The notes under the pieces: generated by a model | Database searches by the model: none | Told to the model about the DNA's origin: nothing | The model's input: the letters and a program-made list of their open reading frames with translations, nothing else | Source of the DNA: Zancudomyces culisetae | Taxonomy: Eukaryota; Kickxellomycota; Harpellomycetes; Harpellales; Legeriomycetaceae | Length of the DNA: 28,006 nucleotides | Assembly: GCA_001969505.1 (NCBI GenBank) | Contig: LSSK01001070.1 | Span: forward strand, 1 to 28,006 | Reading direction: 5' to 3' | In this document: positions 18,985-28,006 of the stretch, piece after piece | Position numbering within the stretch: the stretch's first letter is position 1 | Layout: each line of letters begins with the position of its first letter | Translations under genes and position numbers: made by a program

Positions 18985-20961
18985 ATGCTGAGTGGAATTC
19001 TAATAATCTTTTGTTTTTATCTGAAGGTTTACATTGCAAAAAACATTCACCATGACTGGGTGGTTGAATATATTATAGCTAATCCTGACGGATTGTGCGA
19101 AAGGGTGGTGATTGGGGTCAATGGGAAATGGCCGATAGAAACACTGGAAGGTAATGTTGGAGACGTTATTACAGTTAATGCCATGAATAGACTCAATGTT
19201 CCTATTTCACTTCACGCGCATGGGATACGGTTTGACAGCTATCAGTATAGCGACGGTGCATTTTCTGTAAACAATTGGTGAGGGTTCAATTTCTAGAGTG
19301 TTTACAAGTTAGTTCTATAAAAATTTATGTATATCCTGAATGACCTGTAGTGGTGTCCCGCCAGGAATGAACTATACCTATACTATCCCGTTGTCAGAGT
19401 CGGGAACTTATTGGTTTCATTCGCATATTGATGTAATGCACTTTTATTTATTTATCGCAAAATAAATATATCGACCCAAGTAGAACTGGAAAATAACTAC
19501 ACATCTGATATCTGTAAAAAATAGGGACAGTACTCTGATGGGTTACGAACTCCACTTATTGTCCGGGCAGAAAATAATGAAAATTATGTGTATAGTGATG
19601 AGTTTGTACTTACTCTAGCAGGTAAACTAAATATAAAGAGGTCGTTTGTACTCTAACAACAGCAAACAACTAACAACCACTATTCTTGCATAAAAAAAAT
19701 AGAGTGGTTTCATAAGCCTGTGTTTGACATTATTCCATCTCTAGTTAGTTCAAATAATCCTAGTGGATCCGAGCCTATTCCCGATTCTGGAATAATTAAT
19801 GGTGGTGGAATAACCGAGTTCATAGTGAAGCCCAGTACTGTGTACCGAATTAGGTTAATAAATGCCTCCTCGGCTGCTGTTTTTCATGTAAAAGTGGATT
19901 ATCACAAAATGAAAATGATTGAAGTTGATGGTACTGAGATACAAATGGTTACTGCCGAAAGCATTGAAATATCCCCAGGTCAACGAGTTTCCTTCTTGAT
20001 TACAACAAAAAATGATACCAACCATAATTATTTGATTCATGCGGATATGGACCCGGATTATTTTGATTCCGTCCCAGATTATTTACACTTAAATCTGACG
20101 GCAACACTAAAATATTCTGAACTGAGCAACTCCAAAGATCCAGAACCGCACAAATGGAATTCCATACCTGATACAGATTTAAAGCCACTAGATAAAAAGC
20201 AATATAAGGCACCAGACAAAATTATAACGATTGTGAGCGATATCCAGGAAGCTGATGATGGAACTACACGAGGACTGATAAACGGAGTGACTTTTGTACC
20301 CCCAAAGGTCCCAACGCTACTATCAATGCTTTCAATGGGAGAGTTGGCGACAAATCCTGAAGTTTATGGTCCTAAAACAAATGCGTTTGTCGTAGAATAC
20401 AACAAAGAGATTCAAGTAATTATACAAAACGCACATATGGATCCTCACCCATTCCATCTTCATGGACATAAGTTTGAAATTTTGGATGTAGGAGAAGGTG
20501 AGTACAAAACCAAGAATAAGATCTCAACCAATACAACATATGATAATCTGATACGCAGAGATACAGTTAACGTGCCAGGCCAAGGATATGCGGTTATTCA
20601 GTTTACGTCAGATAATCCTGGAGCATGGCTTTTTCATTGCCACAACGTTTGGCATATGCTTTTTGGAATGAGAGCTGTTATAGTCGAGGCACCACTTGAG
20701 GCACAGAGAACCATCAGAAATATCACAGAAAGCGAAAATTCTTTGTGCTTAGCAGCAGGGTTTAAAACTACTGGTAATGGTGGTGGAGGAATAGGATTGG
20801 ATTTATCCGGCGCACCAAATTCACCAAATCTGATAAACTTTGGTATTCATTCAAAGGGAGTGGTAGCACTTGTGTTTTGCGTTCTATCTGCGCTATCAGG
20901 CACATATAGTGTCATAAGTTACATCAGGGCTTTGGTGAAATTGCAGCCGGAGGGCGCTTAA
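18985..20961 (+). CDS. FET3: Fet3-type multicopper ferroxidase
   Basis: Exons 18985-19277, 19351-19432, 19525-19621 and 19703-20961 give 576 residues; phases agree at all three introns. It is a cell-surface multicopper oxidase that oxidises Fe(II) for Ftr1. All four copper motifs are present: H77-A-H79, H121-S-H123, H406-PFHLHGH and H469-C470-H471-NVW-H475. A signal peptide starts the protein and a C-terminal membrane segment (about 542-564) anchors it, as in Fet3. Glu in LAEWFHK matches the ferroxidase Glu185 of yeast Fet3; the position of yeast Asp409 is not an Asp when aligned, though an Asp lies two residues away (HMDPHPF). The axial type-1 position is Met480 (HMLFGM), where yeast Fet3 has Leu; Met usually means a lower copper redox potential. 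It pairs head-to-head with FTR1. Confidence 0.94.
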
Positions 20962-22800
20962 CGAACTGGGGTATTTTTTGGTATTTATTTCTTACCTTTA
21001 TTTTATAGTTCTATAGCAATTTTTTTTTCAGGTTTCTCAATTCAAAAAGAGTATACTTGAAATTCAAGCTACCAAGATGAAGTGATCAGTAAGGAAAAAA
21101 TGCGTGACTTTTTGGAAGTACCAACGCAAAAATATTTTAGGGAAAATTGGGAGTGGAGGAGGAGGTAGATGGCACTATATGCGCTGGTGGCGTGTATTTT
21201 CCCTTTTGTTATTTTCGGTTATAGTGTACTCAAGCTTACTATTTGACACAATTGGAAACTCGGGTTTGTGAAAAATAGCGATATTAAACTAAACAAATAA
21301 ATTGCAGTTCAAGAAATTAATGGTTACAAGTATGGGGTGTACTACAAGAAGTGCAATATCTCAATGAAATAGTTGTAATGGAAAAGGTAGTATTGAATGT
21401 ATTGATATGGGCTGATTAAATGAGATCACATGGTGAGATTCGCAAATGCAATTAATGAACACAATTTGCAGAAGGCAGTTGTGTAACAATATTCCTGGGT
21501 AGGTGCGTCAGTTTTTTGATGAGTACAAGCTGAGGAGAACCAGGGCTAAATGGTGAATTAGTGGATCATCAGTTCATATTTTCAAATAAAGAAAAATTGA
21601 AAAATTGAAAAAAAGGGAAGAGGGGAAAAAGGAAAAAAGAAAAAAAATCCTCTAAATTATAAGCCCTAACAAGCAAAGTATATATTTTGCGTTGGGTTCA
21701 AATTCTGCATCTATTTTCCCCATACCTTTTCATGAAAGCAATTTTTCAGAGCAAAGAAAAGATAAATTAAAAACTGAGGGAGTGGAAACTAAATTGGGCG
21801 AAATTCAACAAATGTTCGCCAATTTTGGAAAATTAAGATGCCTTCTCAAAGTGGTTGCAGGATAAAAAGCAGCCAATAGATTTGTAGTAGAAGGCCAGAT
21901 GTTCACTCTTTTTAGGCGCAAGCAATCATTAGAATGAACCAGAACTATATGTTACACAATCATTAAAGCTGCGCAATTTTGATTGGTGTGAAAATGACGC
22001 CAATTCAGGAAATGAATGGGACATTTGTACTACAAAGCCTATTGGCCAAATTGGCTGTTAATAATAGTTTAAGCAAAAAAGGCTACTGTTTTTTGAAACA
22101 TGGGTAGTTACTTTCTGCTCATTGGCTGAAAACAGCTGGCTTTCTTATTATGTTGAAAAAAACACATGAAAACGTTGTGGTTGGCCGTTCAGTGCTTTTC
22201 GTCCATTCGCTAACCTCCCCAGTCAGGTGTGAATCTGGAGCTTGAGTCACATTACTAGCAAGAGATATAAAGTCCTCGGCACCAGAAAAATGAATTTAGA
22301 AACAGGAAACACAAGAAAAAAGTAGCATGATTCTATTTATATACCCAGTTGGGTAGGAAACAAGTTTCGCGCGTTTTAACCTAGCAAATTTGAATTCAAG
22401 ATATATGTACTTTTTAAAGTATAAACTACAAGATAACGCTTTAAGACCAAGGGTTACCTAGTAGCTTTATAATTCGAGTGTATAAATATCGTATTTTAGT
22501 ACACTTTACCATACGCACGAATATCAACTGTATGTATTTTATCTAACACCAACTAAACAGACCCTAAAAGAGTTATTATTTTGGAATATCCAACAAAAGC
22601 AAATACACAAGGAGGAAAAAACCGGGTACAACGGATATAAGGGAGCGACAATTACACACTGTATTTAAGAAACAAACTGAACTGGATATTATATGGCAGA
22701 AAATCAAGCTCCACCATATATAGCAATAACACCGAAACCACTGGAGACGCATAATACAACTAATAGATAACCAGATATCGATAAATAGAGATTAACAAGA
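20962..22800. other. 1.8 kb intergenic region with CCAAT cluster
   Basis: The longest gene-free stretch, between the FET3 3' end and the MAF1 start. I find no coding frame, tRNA or snRNA in it. A purine-rich low-complexity patch lies at 21590-21645. Seven CCAAT/ATTGG pentamers lie between 21793 and 22125 (listed separately). Confidence 0.45.
21793..22125. promoter_or_regulatory. Cluster of CCAAT/ATTGG boxes
   Basis: Pentamers at 21793 (ATTGG), 21819 (CCAAT), 21873 (CCAAT), 21982, 22041, 22050 and 22121 (all ATTGG): seven in about 330 bp, where less than one is expected by chance. CCAAT boxes bind the HAP/NF-Y complex. The nearest downstream gene is MAF1, about 680 bases away, so this could be a distal promoter or the promoter of an unrecognised transcript. 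Confidence 0.4.
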
Positions 22801-24437
22801 ATGAAATTTTTACAAATATCATCACTCGATGCAATAAATGCATTGCTGTCGTTTGAGACAAATACAGGGCATTATGTCAACGGAAGAGTAGAAGTATATT
22901 CATGTACGGAAATATTTTATAATTTAAAACATTACGGGGGTGGAAGAAATATGTATTTTATGATTTGAAGCCCAGATATACAAGCTGATACTTATTTTCA
23001 GGTGTTATGAATACTAATCAAAGGGGTGGGACTATTGTTTGTGTATATATACGTGTTTTTTCGGCTTGATTTTTTTTCTTGTGGGTGTTATTTAAAGAAT
23101 ATTGAAAGTGATCTGTTATATCGACCAAATCTGCATTAAAAAACAGTCTGGGCGAGAACATTTCAACCCGGGATACTGTAATGCTAGAACTTAGAATAAC
23201 ATTTTTCCTTCCCAAGGATACCAGTCGTGATGATGTATGTGGAAAACACCAGACACCAAATTAAATGAAAGAGAATAACTGTGTACATTTAGGCAAGGCT
23301 GCGGGCGTTGATAAAAAACTATATAGATATTTAGAAAGTAAATATCTGGATGATGTATTCGAGTCAAAGAGTTTATCGCCCGAACAGAGTTCGCTCACGA
23401 ACATTGTCTCTCCATTTGGGCCAATGACTGAGAGTGCACCGCGAAAAACACTCTACTATCTCATTGCAACATTGAACGCATCATTCCCAGATTATGATTT
23501 TAGGTAAAAAAAAAGACAAAGCATAAGATACATACCCTATAATATTTCAATTTGGTTACTTAACCAACAGCAATTATCTATAGAACATTACTTGCCGACC
23601 AATTTTCCAGAAAGAACGATATACAGGCACTATTAAACACAATAAATACCACGTTCTTCAATGTGGGATGTCCAGATTCTCTAAGTGATGGGCATTTATG
23701 GAACGAAATTGACAAAGCTATCGAACTGAATGATTGTGTGGTATATTCATATACACCAGAAGCCGAATCTGACCCATACGGAGAAGTGTGTCCGGTGTAA
23801 GTTTACATATGATTACATTGTTTCTTTGGTGTTGTAATGTATAAGGTACTTTAAAAATATGTACACTCTCTATAGGTGGTCATTTAACTACTTCTTCTAC
23901 AACAAAAAATTGAAAAGAATATTATTCTTCACATGTTACTGTTCAAGGTAAACTTTACATACTCTTATTTTTATGTTTCCATTCAAATTTTTCGTTTTCA
24001 AGAATTTTAAAGGCACATATGAATTGAGATCCAGGGCTGGTAAAGTGGAAAAAATAACTCTGGTGCTATTCCTAATGGGGGCAACTTGATCTACTACCTT
24101 CCAAACTTAAAAATGAAATAAAATGAAAAATAGTGAGCCGCTACCGTTTGATGAGGTATCCTCCACGGCAAACGAGGAAGTCTATTCTGACATTATCGAC
24201 TTCCAAGAGCCGGAAAAGCTGGGAGAGGCGAGTCGTGATAGTTGGTCAAGAAGGTACATACGCGCTTTACTTATTTATGCCAAATTATTTACTACTTTCA
24301 GACTTGGTAACGTTGCAAGAAGGAGTCAAAATTATTAAATTTTTAGTACTATTTCACATTTATCCAGCTTATTGGCGGCTACTAACTACGCTTATGACCA
24401 TTATAGTGAAATATTTGTTGAAGAGATGGAGATATAG
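22801..24437 (+). CDS. MAF1: MAF1, repressor of RNA polymerase III
   Basis: Exons 22801-22903, 23293-23503, 23584-23796, 23876-23947, 24134-24253 and 24347-24437 give 269 residues; all introns are GT-AG and phases agree. Maf1 represses RNA polymerase III (tRNA, 5S) when growth signals fall. Conserved parts: the N-terminal box MKFLQISSLDAINALLSFET ending GRVEVYSCKAAG, the B box KTLYYLIATLNASFPDYDF (about 86-104), and the C box VWSFNYFFYNKKLKRILFF (about 176-194). Exons 5-6 encode an acidic Ser-rich tail ending VEEMEI, joined in frame from the exon 4 split codon. Within exon 5 an ORF with its own ATG (24123) looks like a separate small gene but is best read as this tail. A shorter alternative end (acceptor at 24002, stop at 24027) is also possible. 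Intron 1 is long for this window (389 nt). Confidence 0.93.
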
Positions 24438-24670
24438 AAGCGAGCTTTATTTGGTTCTGACTCATCTATTTCAGCCTACCTCCTAATACATTACTACCCC
24501 TTTTTTAACAAAAAAAAGAATAAAAAACTCACACTATCTTCGCTCGTGTATATGCCCATACAATGGGAATATCATTAGCTCGCTTATGGGTTTGAGGTAG
24601 TGGTAGACTGATGGTGAGGGGAGATACAGCTTCAGAAACAAAGAAATATTTCATAACAAACTCGCATTAT

Positions 24671-24769
24671 GACTTCTGATTTTTCCATCACTGGAGGGAA
24701 TCAAACTCTGTATGAAATGTTTATATACTTCAACTCAGGGATTTGTCAGTTCGATCCTGGCAGAAGTCT
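24671..24769 (+). ncRNA. tRNA-like structure, non-canonical
   Basis: The 3' half is a good tRNA: T-stem GTCAG / T-loop TTCGATC (spanning 24750-24756) / CTGGC, which includes a box B sequence (GTTCGATCC), then AGAAGTC. That heptamer pairs perfectly with GACTTCT at 24671-24677, as an acceptor stem would. CTCTG (24706-24710) and CAGGG (24736-24740) can pair as an anticodon stem around a 25-nt loop that could include an intron. The D-arm region is too long, lacks U8 and has a poor box A, and no anticodon with a U at position 33 fits well. A T-rich stretch follows. It may be a tRNA pseudogene, a tRNA-derived element or coincidence. Confidence 0.25.
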
Positions 24770-24928
24770 TTATTATTCTTATTCTTTTTATTATTAATAC
24801 CACTAAAACCACACACTTTTTCTATTTTAATATTATCTGATGTTTTAGCCAAAATTTAACTGCTTTTTAATTTTCTAATAAATTGTTACCAAAATTCACA
24901 CCAAAACCACAATACCCCACAAGGCTGT

Positions 24929-24943
24929 GGGGGGGGGGGGGGG
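24929..24943. repeat. 15-nt poly(G) run
   Basis: Uninterrupted run of 15 G in AT-rich intergenic DNA. The longest of several G/C homopolymers in the window; its exact length is liable to sequencing error. Confidence 0.85.
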
Positions 24944-25169
24944 CATGTTATCTAAAAACCAAAGTTATAATTTATCCCTATATTCCAGCCCAATCTCATT
25001 TATAAAATTCTTGCCATGGCTTTGCTGGTTAAACCCGATTCCGCAACTTTTAGTTAAAAAGGGAACTGTATTAACGTAATTATTAACCAACATCAACCCT
25101 CAATTCAAAATGAGTAAAACACTATGCTGTACTAGCTAATACGAGCATTAGTTGTGTTTAACCATATTA

Positions 25170-27276
25170 TCAACTCAGGAATGCTAGAGAGAAAGAGTTT
25201 CCAACTGATAGGTTTTCTGGCAAGAATCGGAGATGTGTATTTGCAGAACCAGGTGCTTCGATTAAAATAGGATTGTAATGGTGGTCTGTAGATCCATTTC
25301 CTAGTATACCACAAAAGTTATTCAGTCCCCATATGAACAATCTTCCAGCTTCTACAAATATTATAGAGATATATTCGTAATTATTAACGTAACTTAGTCA
25401 AAGTGTGGTTTCTTGACAAGAGTTAACAAAATTAGGTCTCATTTATATTAGTAACAGAAAAATCACTCACCATCAATAGCACAGCTATAATCTGTTGAGG
25501 CTTTAACAGCAACGATATTCCGAAGTCCTGGTATCCGTAAAGGAGTAGTGATGTGTGTTGTTTCTTCACCCAAACCCAGTGCACCACAACCACATACGTA
25601 TACATGCCCGTCATCTAGTTTTTCAGAAAACATATTAAGAAGTGTGAGTTAGGTAATTGTCAGTGATTGGGTTCAAAAGGGGATGTGAGGATAGATTGTT
25701 TTGAAATGCTGTATATTATATATGTACACTACAACAAATGCTTACCATTTACAACCAACGAGTGGGCTCCTCCTGCAGCCGCAGATATAATCTTGCCAAA
25801 CTTAAACTTGATTTTCTCTGCAGTTAATATCTATATTTGGTATTCGAATGTATACACAGAATCTTTTTTAGATATCCAGTACTTTGGAAATAAAGGGGGA
25901 TTTAAGGAAGCAGCATATACCTTATCGCGCTCACTGCCTAGCATATTGTTTCCATATTCACCATTCCCCCAACAAAAAAGCTCACCCGAATTTGTCAATG
26001 CAAAGGTAAAATCTGTAGAGGTGGAAATAGCAGAAATGAAATGGTCTTCAAAGCCAAGAACCTTGTTCGGTGTTGTAACGTTTTTTGTACATCCCGATCC
26101 TGGCTGCCCATCAGCTCCCCATCCCATACTGAAAACCTTCCCTTGATCTAACAATCATCCTTTAATTAGTATGGTTTTGTCATTAAAGTAATAAATATGT
26201 CAGAATTATATGGATGTTAACCTGTCAATAACACCGAGTGATCCATTCCTGCCTGGATTTGGATTATTTTTCCGTGCGATTCATTAACCTCCAGGGGTAT
26301 ATTCGTGCTTTCTCTTATATTCGAGTCCCTCGAGTTGACCTCTCCTTCACCCAATTGCCCATACACGTTGCTTCCGGCAACGTAGACTTTATTTCTTTCT
26401 TCTACTATCAGTAAAGCCACAATGTTAGTGGATAGCTTATAGATGTGATTCAATAATAATAATCACATATTTAAAGGTATAGGGCTAAATTTATATAAAC
26501 AAGGTGTGTTTACTCGCTTCTTGAACAAGCAATAGCGTGTGTTCTCTGCCACATTCTATCTGAAGCACCTTGCCTGGAATTTCCAAATTAACAACTGAGG
26601 GGTTGTTGTTCGTTTCTAGTGACATACAACAATCGTTAAAAACATTTTTCTTTATAAATATACAAGTGTTCGAAATAAAGCTACAAGCGAGCTGTTCAAC
26701 TATCGCATCGCTTTTTCTGTGTTTTAAGTAGCTGCTTTGTGGCAAATGACAAATGACAAATGACATAATGAAAAAAGTAATAATAAAAACTTACTAGTCC
26801 CGAGCTGAGAATATCCATTTAGACCGAATCCCGATAATATCGATTTGTTCGCAATCTCATCATATATACTAACAAAACCATGGCCCACACCAACTCCCAA
26901 GCTAGTCAATGCCCCTCTTTCCAATTCCTATTGATAAAAACAATTATTTTCAAGTGTGTTGTTGCGCCAAATACAATGAACCCTGGTTTCACGATTTTAG
27001 TAAATCACAAGCTGTGGTCCGAGTTAAAAGAATGATCAGGCAAACCTTTTTGTAGCATTCTTTAAACATAGCGCTAAGCTCCAATGCGACTGGTTTTTTA
27101 CAGCTACTTTCTTCTCTACAGCCTATAAACGTATCGGCAAATTTTCCGCCTTTCCCCTTTTGAAATGCTTTGATATATCCGCCCCAACCCACCAATTCTG
27201 AGATTTTTCTGATTGAATGCGAATTCATAGAAATCTTTGGTCTGATTTTGCGCAGACTCTCTTGCATAGCCAGCAT
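25170..27276 (-). CDS. RCC1-repeat beta-propeller protein (RCC1L/WBSCR16-like)
   Basis: Eight exons (minus): 27276-27046, 26927-26795, 26699-26514, 26404-26222, 26147-25921, 25830-25746, 25614-25471 and 25351-25170; 456 residues, all phases consistent, with CACTAAC before the exon 4 acceptor. RCC1 blades recur: SGFGLNGYSQLGT, VYVAGSNVYGQLGEG, VFSMGWGADGQPG, LFCWGNGEYGNNM, VYVCGCGALGLGEE and LFIWGLNNFCGILGNG. Each is followed by segments of the type IIQIQAGMDHSVLL. Together they make a seven-bladed propeller. The first blade (GVGVGHGFVSIYDE ... GLNGYSQLG) and the length resemble the mitochondrial RCC1L group (WBSCR16), which in animals supports mitoribosome assembly, rather than the Ran exchange factor. 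This is a tentative assignment. The N-terminus is basic (SLRKIRPKISMNSHSIRKIS), compatible with mitochondrial targeting. The exon 1 donor is a weak GTTTGC. Confidence 0.85.
26742..26765. repeat. Short tandem repeat (AAATGAC)n in an intron
   Basis: Three perfect tandem copies of a 7-mer (AAATGAC) in intron 2 of the RCC1-repeat gene. No function suggested. Confidence 0.75.
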
Positions 27277-27714
27277 TATATTTTGTTGATTAGTATTGTT
27301 TTTTAGCCAAGTTACAAAATATTATAAGTGTGTTAAATTAAGTTGTAAAATAGAAAATGATATCTGTGTTTATGTTGATTCACTGAGTTCCTGGATTTGC
27401 ATTAATGAGATTAATAACCAAAGCTATTTGATCTGCTGATTTTAATTTATATTTTTTACTTGTGTTTATTTAGTGCCAAAAACAAATCAAAGCAAATATT
27501 AAGAAATGATCGTGAAGTGTAGCTGAAAGAAAGCTCAATTCATAAGGTTTATATCCTGGGAAAAGCTGAGATTCTCTGATAAGATAGAGAATCCGTTTAT
27601 TGAATTTGTGGTTATTAATTTTTGTATTTGGGGAGGTTGTTATTGGAAAACTGTTGTGAAAATTGAAGATAGTTAGGAGATTTATAAAATGTTGGAGTGT
27701 CATTTTTTTTTTGG
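27277..27714. other. Intergenic region, no gene seen
   Basis: AT-rich spacer between the RCC1-repeat gene start and the 3' end of the LINE-like ORF. It should contain the promoter of the RCC1-repeat gene. An ORF at 27470-27718 (minus) overlaps the retroelement 3' end and has no protein-like features. Confidence 0.45.
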
Positions 27715-28006
27715 TCAATCAGGTTCAAATTCAAAGTTTTTATCCTCATCATTGTTTTTGTTGTATACTTTGTAGTACATCCGCATGTATTCTTTCCATC
27801 TCAAGAATAGTTGAAATGCGTTATAGTTTTTTTCTGATAGTGCAGCCTCAGTTCTCGCTCTGAAAATATTCCAGATGGCTGATGCTAAAATAATTTTTAT
27901 GTCTTTAATACGGTGCCTAATTTTGTTGCATCCAGACATAATTTCTTCCCAATTGAAGTCGATTTTTTCAATTTTCCTAATTTTTTTCAAGGTGTGATTG
28001 TCCAAT
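27715..28006 (-). mobile_element. LINE-like retrotransposon ORF, 3' end (partial)
   Basis: A minus-strand frame is open from the right edge and stops at 27717-27715, giving about 96 C-terminal residues. The sequence (ILASAIWNIFRARTEAALSE, then FLRWKEYMRMYYKVY) resembles the region after the reverse-transcriptase domain of non-LTR elements, where an A-I-W-x-I-F/W-R/K motif recurs. Two bases after the stop codon comes an A10 tract on the coding strand (plus 27703-27712, as T). An A-tail directly after the stop is what a LINE 3' end looks like. The RT domain lies outside the window, so this rests on a short motif and the tail. No target-site duplication can be judged. Confidence 0.5.

Larger units (their letters stand above)
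24438..25169. other. Convergent intergenic region
   Basis: Region between the 3' ends of MAF1 (+) and the RCC1-repeat gene (-). It holds the tRNA-like structure at 24671-24769 and a 15-G run at 24929-24943. No coding frame is evident. Confidence 0.45.

Noticed and set aside
21685-21710. Box B-like GGGTTCAAATTC on the plus strand
   Set aside because: T-stem does not pair (TTGGG against TCTGC) and no tRNA body fits.
22904-23292. snoRNA in the long first intron of MAF1
   Set aside because: A C-box-like GTGATGATG is present near 23228, but no D box (CTGA) follows at a suitable distance.
24123-24338. Separate small gene downstream of MAF1
   Set aside because: Splice phases join most of it to MAF1 exon 4 (acceptor at 24133), and the alternative acceptor at 24346 gives a sensible C-terminus.
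1-28006. Prokaryotic systems (CRISPR arrays, operons, IS elements)
   Set aside because: Spliced genes, eukaryote-only families and lack of spaced direct repeats rule these out.

Overview
The window is eukaryotic and almost certainly fungal. It is AT-rich. Its genes are split by mostly short GT-AG introns (about 50-150 nt) with CTAAC/CTAAA-like branch points. The gene content is fungal: an FET3/FTR1 iron-uptake pair, a Kre9/KNH-type GPI protein, Pet127, MAF1 and an LPMO-like secreted protein. A SANTA-domain KNL2/M18BP1-like gene and the general style suggest an early-diverging lineage. Kickxellomycotina/Zoopagomycota is my guess, not proven. Exon structures were worked out by hand from reading frame, splice phase and family motifs.

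Left part (1-8850): the 5' part of a signal-bearing unknown protein leaves the left edge (minus strand). Then come a divergent intronless histone H2A (1628-2080, +), a three-exon SANTA-domain protein with a C-terminal CENP-C-like motif (2781-4301, +), a four-exon MYST acetyltransferase (4901-6209, +), TAF11 with an RG-rich/AT-hook N-terminus (6638-7941, -) and prefoldin subunit 1 (8368-8848, -). The first four complete genes all concern chromatin or transcription initiation.

Middle part (9100-21000): a copper-oxygenase (LPMO)-like secreted protein (9132-9731, -), six-exon PET127 for mitochondrial RNA processing (11341-13498, -), a Kre9/KNH-like GPI-anchored wall protein (14006-14757, -), then the iron permease FTR1 (16302-17440, -) and the multicopper ferroxidase FET3 (18985-20961, +). 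The last two face away from each other across a shared 1.5 kb intergenic region and should form one plasma-membrane iron-uptake complex.

Right part (21000-28006): a long non-coding stretch with a cluster of CCAAT boxes, six-exon MAF1 (22801-24437, +), a tRNA-like structure of doubtful status, an eight-exon RCC1-repeat protein (25170-27276, -) that looks closest to the mitochondrial RCC1L type, and at the right edge the 3' end of a LINE-like retrotransposon ORF followed by an A-tract.

The best candidate for something little described is the SANTA + CENPC-motif protein beside a derived H2A and a divergent MYST enzyme. It points to a KNL2-type CENP-A loading pathway in this fungus.
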